64,000 bases of DNA from Flavobacterium sp. (lineage in GTDB: Bacteria; Bacteroidota; Bacteroidia; Flavobacteriales; Flavobacteriaceae): positions 2,409,871-2,473,870 of the forward strand of contig NZ_CP136574.1 in assembly GCF_035195345.1 (NCBI RefSeq). The letters are read 5' to 3'. The notes beneath the pieces were generated by a model that searched no databases, was not told where the DNA came from, and was given only the letters and a program-made list of their open reading frames with translations. Every line of letters begins with the position of its first letter. The stretch's first letter is position 1. Shown here piece by piece: positions 61,215-64,000 of this stretch. The translations under genes were made by a program, and so were the position numbers.

Positions 61215-62519
61215 TTAAGATATTGGTTCCGCATACAAATCAAATTCAGTAGCATCAGTTACTTTTAAATTTACAAAATCGCCTGTTTTTAAGTAATATT
61301 TAGAAGCGTCTACTAATACTTCGTTATCTACATCTGGGCTATCAAATTCGGTTCTTCCAATGAAATATTGCCCTTCTTTTCTATCGATTACACATTTGAA
61401 AGTTTGTCCAATTTTTTCCTGATTTAAATCCCATGAAATTTGTGATTGTAAATCCATTATTTCAGCAGCACGTGCTTGTTTTACTTCTTGTGGAACATCG
61501 TCAACTAAAGCAAAAGCACCCGTATTTTCTTCGTGTGAATAGGTGAAACAACCTAATCGCTCAAATTTCATTTCTTGAACCCAATCTCTTAGAATTTCAA
61601 AATCTTCTTGCGTTTCACCTGGATAACCTACAATTAAAGTAGTTCTAATTGCCATTCCTGGAACGCGCTCTCTAAATTCTTGTAGTAATTTAGTTGTTTT
61701 TTCTTTTGTAGTTCCACGCTTCATTGATTTCAAAATGTCATCTGAAATGTGTTGCAACGGAATATCAATATAGTTGCAAATTTTAGGCTCACGTTTCATT
61801 AAATCTAAAACGTCCATTGGGAAACCGCTAGGGAAAGCATAATGCAAACGAATCCACTCAATACCTTCTACTTTTGCAAGGTTTTCTAATAATTCAGCAA
61901 GATTACGTTTTTTGTATAAATCTAATCCGTAATAGGTTAAATCTTGGGCAATTAAAATTAATTCTTTAACGCCTTTTTTTGCTAAACCTTCTGCTTCTTT
62001 TACTAATTTTTCAATTGGTTGCGAAATATGTTTTCCACGCATTAAAGGAATCGCACAAAAACTACAAGGTCTATCACAACCTTCCGCAATTTTTAAATAA
62101 GCGTAGTTTTTGGGTGTTGTTGTTAAACGTTCACCAAGTAATTCATGTTTGTAATTCGCTCCTAATGCTTTTAATAGAAGTGGTAATTCTGTTGTTCCAA
62201 AATATTGATCTACATCTGGGATTTCTTTCTCTAAATCAGGTCGATATCGTTCAGATAAACATCCAGTAACGAAAACTTTATCTACTAATCCTTGGTCTTT
62301 TTTGTCAACATATTCCAAAATCGTATTGACCGATTCTTCCTTTGCATTATCAATAAAACCACAAGTGTTAATTACCACAATATTTCCTTCTTCTTCGTGT
62401 GCAACTTCTTTTCCGTTGGCTTTTAGTTGTCCCATCAACACCTCACTGTCGTAAGTGTTTTTTGAACATCCTAGAGTAATTACATTGATTTTATTTTTCT
62501 TTAACGATTTGGTTCTCAT
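61215..62519 (-). CDS. rimO: Ribosomal protein uS12 methylthiotransferase RimO
   Basis: Radical-SAM enzyme adding a methylthio group to an Asp of ribosomal protein S12 (434 aa). The N-terminal UPF0004 domain has conserved Cys (VITLGCSKNTYDSE, NTCGFI, VTGCLSERY), and the radical-SAM cluster motif is EGCDRPCSFCAIP (CxxxCxxC, ~145-155). A C-terminal TRAM domain follows. The frame is open to ATG 62582, but RimO begins a few residues before KINVITLGCSKN, so ATG 62519 is chosen; the upstream 21 residues are hydrophobic and unlike the family. The interrupted small secreted gene follows 3 nt downstream. Confidence 0.95.
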   Translation of the reverse strand: MRTKSLKKNKINVITLGCSKNTYDSEVLMGQLKANGKEVAHEEEGNIVVINTCGFIDNAKEESVNTILEYVDKKDQGLVDKVFVTGCLSERYRPDLEKEIPDVDQYFGTTELPLLLKALGANYKHELLGERLTTTPKNYAYLKIAEGCDRPCSFCAIPLMRGKHISQPIEKLVKEAEGLAKKGVKELILIAQDLTYYGLDLYKKRNLAELLENLAKVEGIEWIRLHYAFPSGFPMDVLDLMKREPKICNYIDIPLQHISDDILKSMKRGTTKEKTTKLLQEFRERVPGMAIRTTLIVGYPGETQEDFEILRDWVQEMKFERLGCFTYSHEENTGAFALVDDVPQEVKQARAAEIMDLQSQISWDLNQEKIGQTFKCVIDRKEGQYFIGRTEFDSPDVDNEVLVDASKYYLKTGDFVNLKVTDATEFDLYAEPIS

Positions 62520-62684
62520 GCTTTTAATTTTGATTCCGAACATTCGGTGGGCAAAATTACATAAAATAATTAGTAGAAGCACAGCGATTTAGAAATTTTT
62601 AAGTGTGTGGTTTCGCTGTTTGCTATATCTGTTAAGGCTTTATGTTGCTTTCTTTGAGATTATTCTTTGAGTTTTTGGTATAAA

Positions 62685-62713
62685 AAAACCACTTCATTGA
62701 TAGAAGTGGTTTT
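62685..62713 (-). terminator. Terminator of the FadL-like gene
   Basis: AAAACCACTTC / GAAGTGGTTTT, 11-bp perfect stem with 7-nt loop and minus-strand T-run, 17 nt after the stop codon. Confidence 0.84.
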
Positions 62714-62729
62714 GTATATGGATTTTGTT

Positions 62730-64000
62730 TTAAAAATTTATTGAATACGTTAAAGTGATATTATCTTGTACATTTCTAATTCTTGTTGCATCTGTCATGC
62801 CTGAAGAAATTAAACTTTGATTGTAATTTCTGTGGGTATTTGAATAGGATAGATCTAATCTGTTTTCGCCAAAATTATATCCTAATCCAGCTGAATAGCC
62901 TGTTAAATCTCCCATTGTGGTGTCTACTTTATAAGGACTTTCTTCAAAGCGATAGCCACCTCGAACACTCCATTGTTTGATTTTGTATTCACCTCCAATT
63001 CTTATTTCATAGGCATTTTTCATTTCAGAGCTCATTTGTGAATTCAAATCTCTAAAATCATTTTGATTTGTGTTTTTGAATTGAATATTGCTGTAGTCTT
63101 TCGTTGCTAAATCAATGCTAATTAATCCTTTTTTATTGAAAATATAGGTTGCACTACCCGTAATTTTACTTGGAGTTCTTAATCTATAAGTTGGAAAGAT
63201 GAAAATAGGACTTCCAAAATAACGACTTTCATCTCCAGAAGGGACATTCACATTGTCATAAGTATATAAGTCTTGAACTAATTCGTCATTTAGATTGTAC
63301 CAAGTTGGGGATTCATAAGAGGCTCCTAATCTAAAAGAATTAGTTACTTTGTAAATTGCTCCTAAATTAAATGAGAATCCAGAACCATAAGTGCTTAATT
63401 GGTTATCAAACACAATATTGCTGATTGTTGGTTGTGTGTTTGGATTCAGTGGATTGTTATTATTCTCATACAGGCTTGTCGTTACAACATAATCTGTGAA
63501 ATGAGCATTAAGATTCAATCCTAAAAATAATTTATTTTTATAGCTTGAAGCCACATTTGCAGTTATCTTACCGTTATAACCATTGGAAGTAGAATAAAAA
63601 TCTTGATAATAATTACCTCCTGGAGAAACATTTGAGACAAACTGATTAGGTGTGGTAGGATGAGGGTTTATAATGTAAGTTTCATAAGCCATTTCATATT
63701 GATAATCATTGAACTGAGTATTCGCAACAAAATTCGCTTGATTTACAAAATACTGAGAAATAGAATTATATGGATTTATTCCAGCAGTAAATAAACGATT
63801 GTCAAAATTATTGGTGTTGTCATAATTAAGTGCAATCGAGATTTTATTCCAGTCAGAACTACCAGAATTGTCGTTAAAAACAAGTACAGCTCCAATTTGA
63901 TTTAAGTCTAATGTGCTGTAATTTTCTTTATTTTTTGTTCCAAAATAATTTGCATTATTATTGGTGTTATAGTTTGAAATAGAAGCACTTGCGAAATTAT
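62730..64000 (-). CDS. OmpP1/FadL-family outer-membrane transport protein, 5'-partial
   Basis: The C-terminal ~423 residues of an outer-membrane beta-barrel of the OmpP1/FadL type, which move hydrophobic substrates such as long-chain fatty acids. The frame is open without a stop codon from 62730 to the window edge, so the start and signal peptide lie beyond 64000; the ATG at 63692 is internal. Features: DLNQIGAVLVFND near the edge, SLGAIYKV-type FNLGAIYKVTNSFRLGASYESPTWY, and VRGGYRFEESPYK late. It ends with an aromatic strand (ITLTYSINF) as expected for BAM-assembled barrels. Substrate not known. Confidence 0.87.
   Translation of the reverse strand, partial: NFASASISNYNTNNNANYFGTKNKENYSTLDLNQIGAVLVFNDNSGSSDWNKISIALNYDNTNNFDNRLFTAGINPYNSISQYFVNQANFVANTQFNDYQYEMAYETYIINPHPTTPNQFVSNVSPGGNYYQDFYSTSNGYNGKITANVASSYKNKLFLGLNLNAHFTDYVVTTSLYENNNNPLNPNTQPTISNIVFDNQLSTYGSGFSFNLGAIYKVTNSFRLGASYESPTWYNLNDELVQDLYTYDNVNVPSGDESRYFGSPIFIFPTYRLRTPSKITGSATYIFNKKGLISIDLATKDYSNIQFKNTNQNDFRDLNSQMSSEMKNAYEIRIGGEYKIKQWSVRGGYRFEESPYKVDTTMGDLTGYSAGLGYNFGENRLDLSYSNTHRNYNQSLISSGMTDATRIRNVQDNITLTYSINF

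Noticed and set aside
1..64000. CRISPR arrays, insertion sequences, prophage
   Set aside because: No repeat-spacer pattern, transposase, integrase or phage structural gene was seen on either strand.

Overview
The window is a chromosomal segment from a member of the Flavobacteriaceae, most likely Flavobacterium or a close relative. The DNA is AT-rich. Promoters carry the Bacteroidetes -7 element TAnnTTTG, in several cases with TTG 19 nt upstream. Characteristic families are present: a PorV/PorQ-type protein, a T9SS-sorted protein, carboxypeptidase-regulatory-domain TonB receptors, a TIGR03643-type protein, and the gene order kdsD-tatC-ahpD-like-lptB. I see no rRNA, CRISPR array, insertion sequence, integrase or prophage. 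Almost everything is ordinary core genome.

Layout. 1-5.3 kb: polysaccharide glycosylphosphotransferase (probably cut by the window edge), DUF4105 protein, PorV/PorQ-like protein, phosphatidylserine synthase and GH25 lysozyme. 5.5-8.6 kb (minus): envelope cluster kdsD-tatC-ahpD-like-lptB, divergent from recQ. 11-18 kb: housekeeping enzymes (FAD oxidoreductase, outer-membrane phospholipase A, cold-shock protein, idi, queD, bcp, manA). 18.3-19.6 kb: a GHKL ATPase / STAS-like (DUF4325) pair, the clearest accessory module. 20 kb: tRNA-Thr(TGT). 20-28.6 kb: lipoproteins, M61 peptidase, alkB, EamA transporter, L,D-transpeptidase-like protein, outer-membrane barrel. 28.6-37 kb: htpG, ABC ATPase, fabH, TonB receptor, argS. 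37.1-41.5 kb: two SGNH hydrolases plus an MBOAT acyltransferase, a likely O-acetylation module. 41.6-45 kb: small secreted proteins and the remains of an efflux operon. 46-48.5 kb: ffh and folD. 49-55.9 kb: prfC, three periplasmic PPIases, moxR. 56.3-59.2 kb: acnB. 59.3-64 kb: LysM-NlpC/P60 hydrolase, YdcH-like protein, an interrupted secreted protein, rimO, and a FadL-like porin running off the end.

The most interesting observations are as follows. (1) A deletion scar near 44.9 kb fuses the first half of a TolC gene to the last ~30 codons of what looks like a DUF2892 gene, implying loss of an RND efflux operon. (2) Three neighbouring promoters (41.5, 41.8 and 44.2 kb) each carry a GTAACA-N2-TGTTAC-like palindrome centred 28.5-29.5 nt upstream of the -7 element. 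That is the geometry of a Crp/Fnr-type class II activator, so the control sites remain although the operon is largely gone. (3) An FNR-box-like palindrome sits at the same spacing in front of the YdcH-like gene. (4) A small secreted protein gene carries an in-frame amber codon in the loop of a perfect inverted repeat. (5) A LysM domain is inserted inside an SGNH hydrolase next to an MBOAT gene. (6) Three genes have apparent TTG starts that are really the ends of -7 promoter elements. No complete, plainly novel system is visible; the ATPase/STAS pair and the palindrome regulon are the best candidates.
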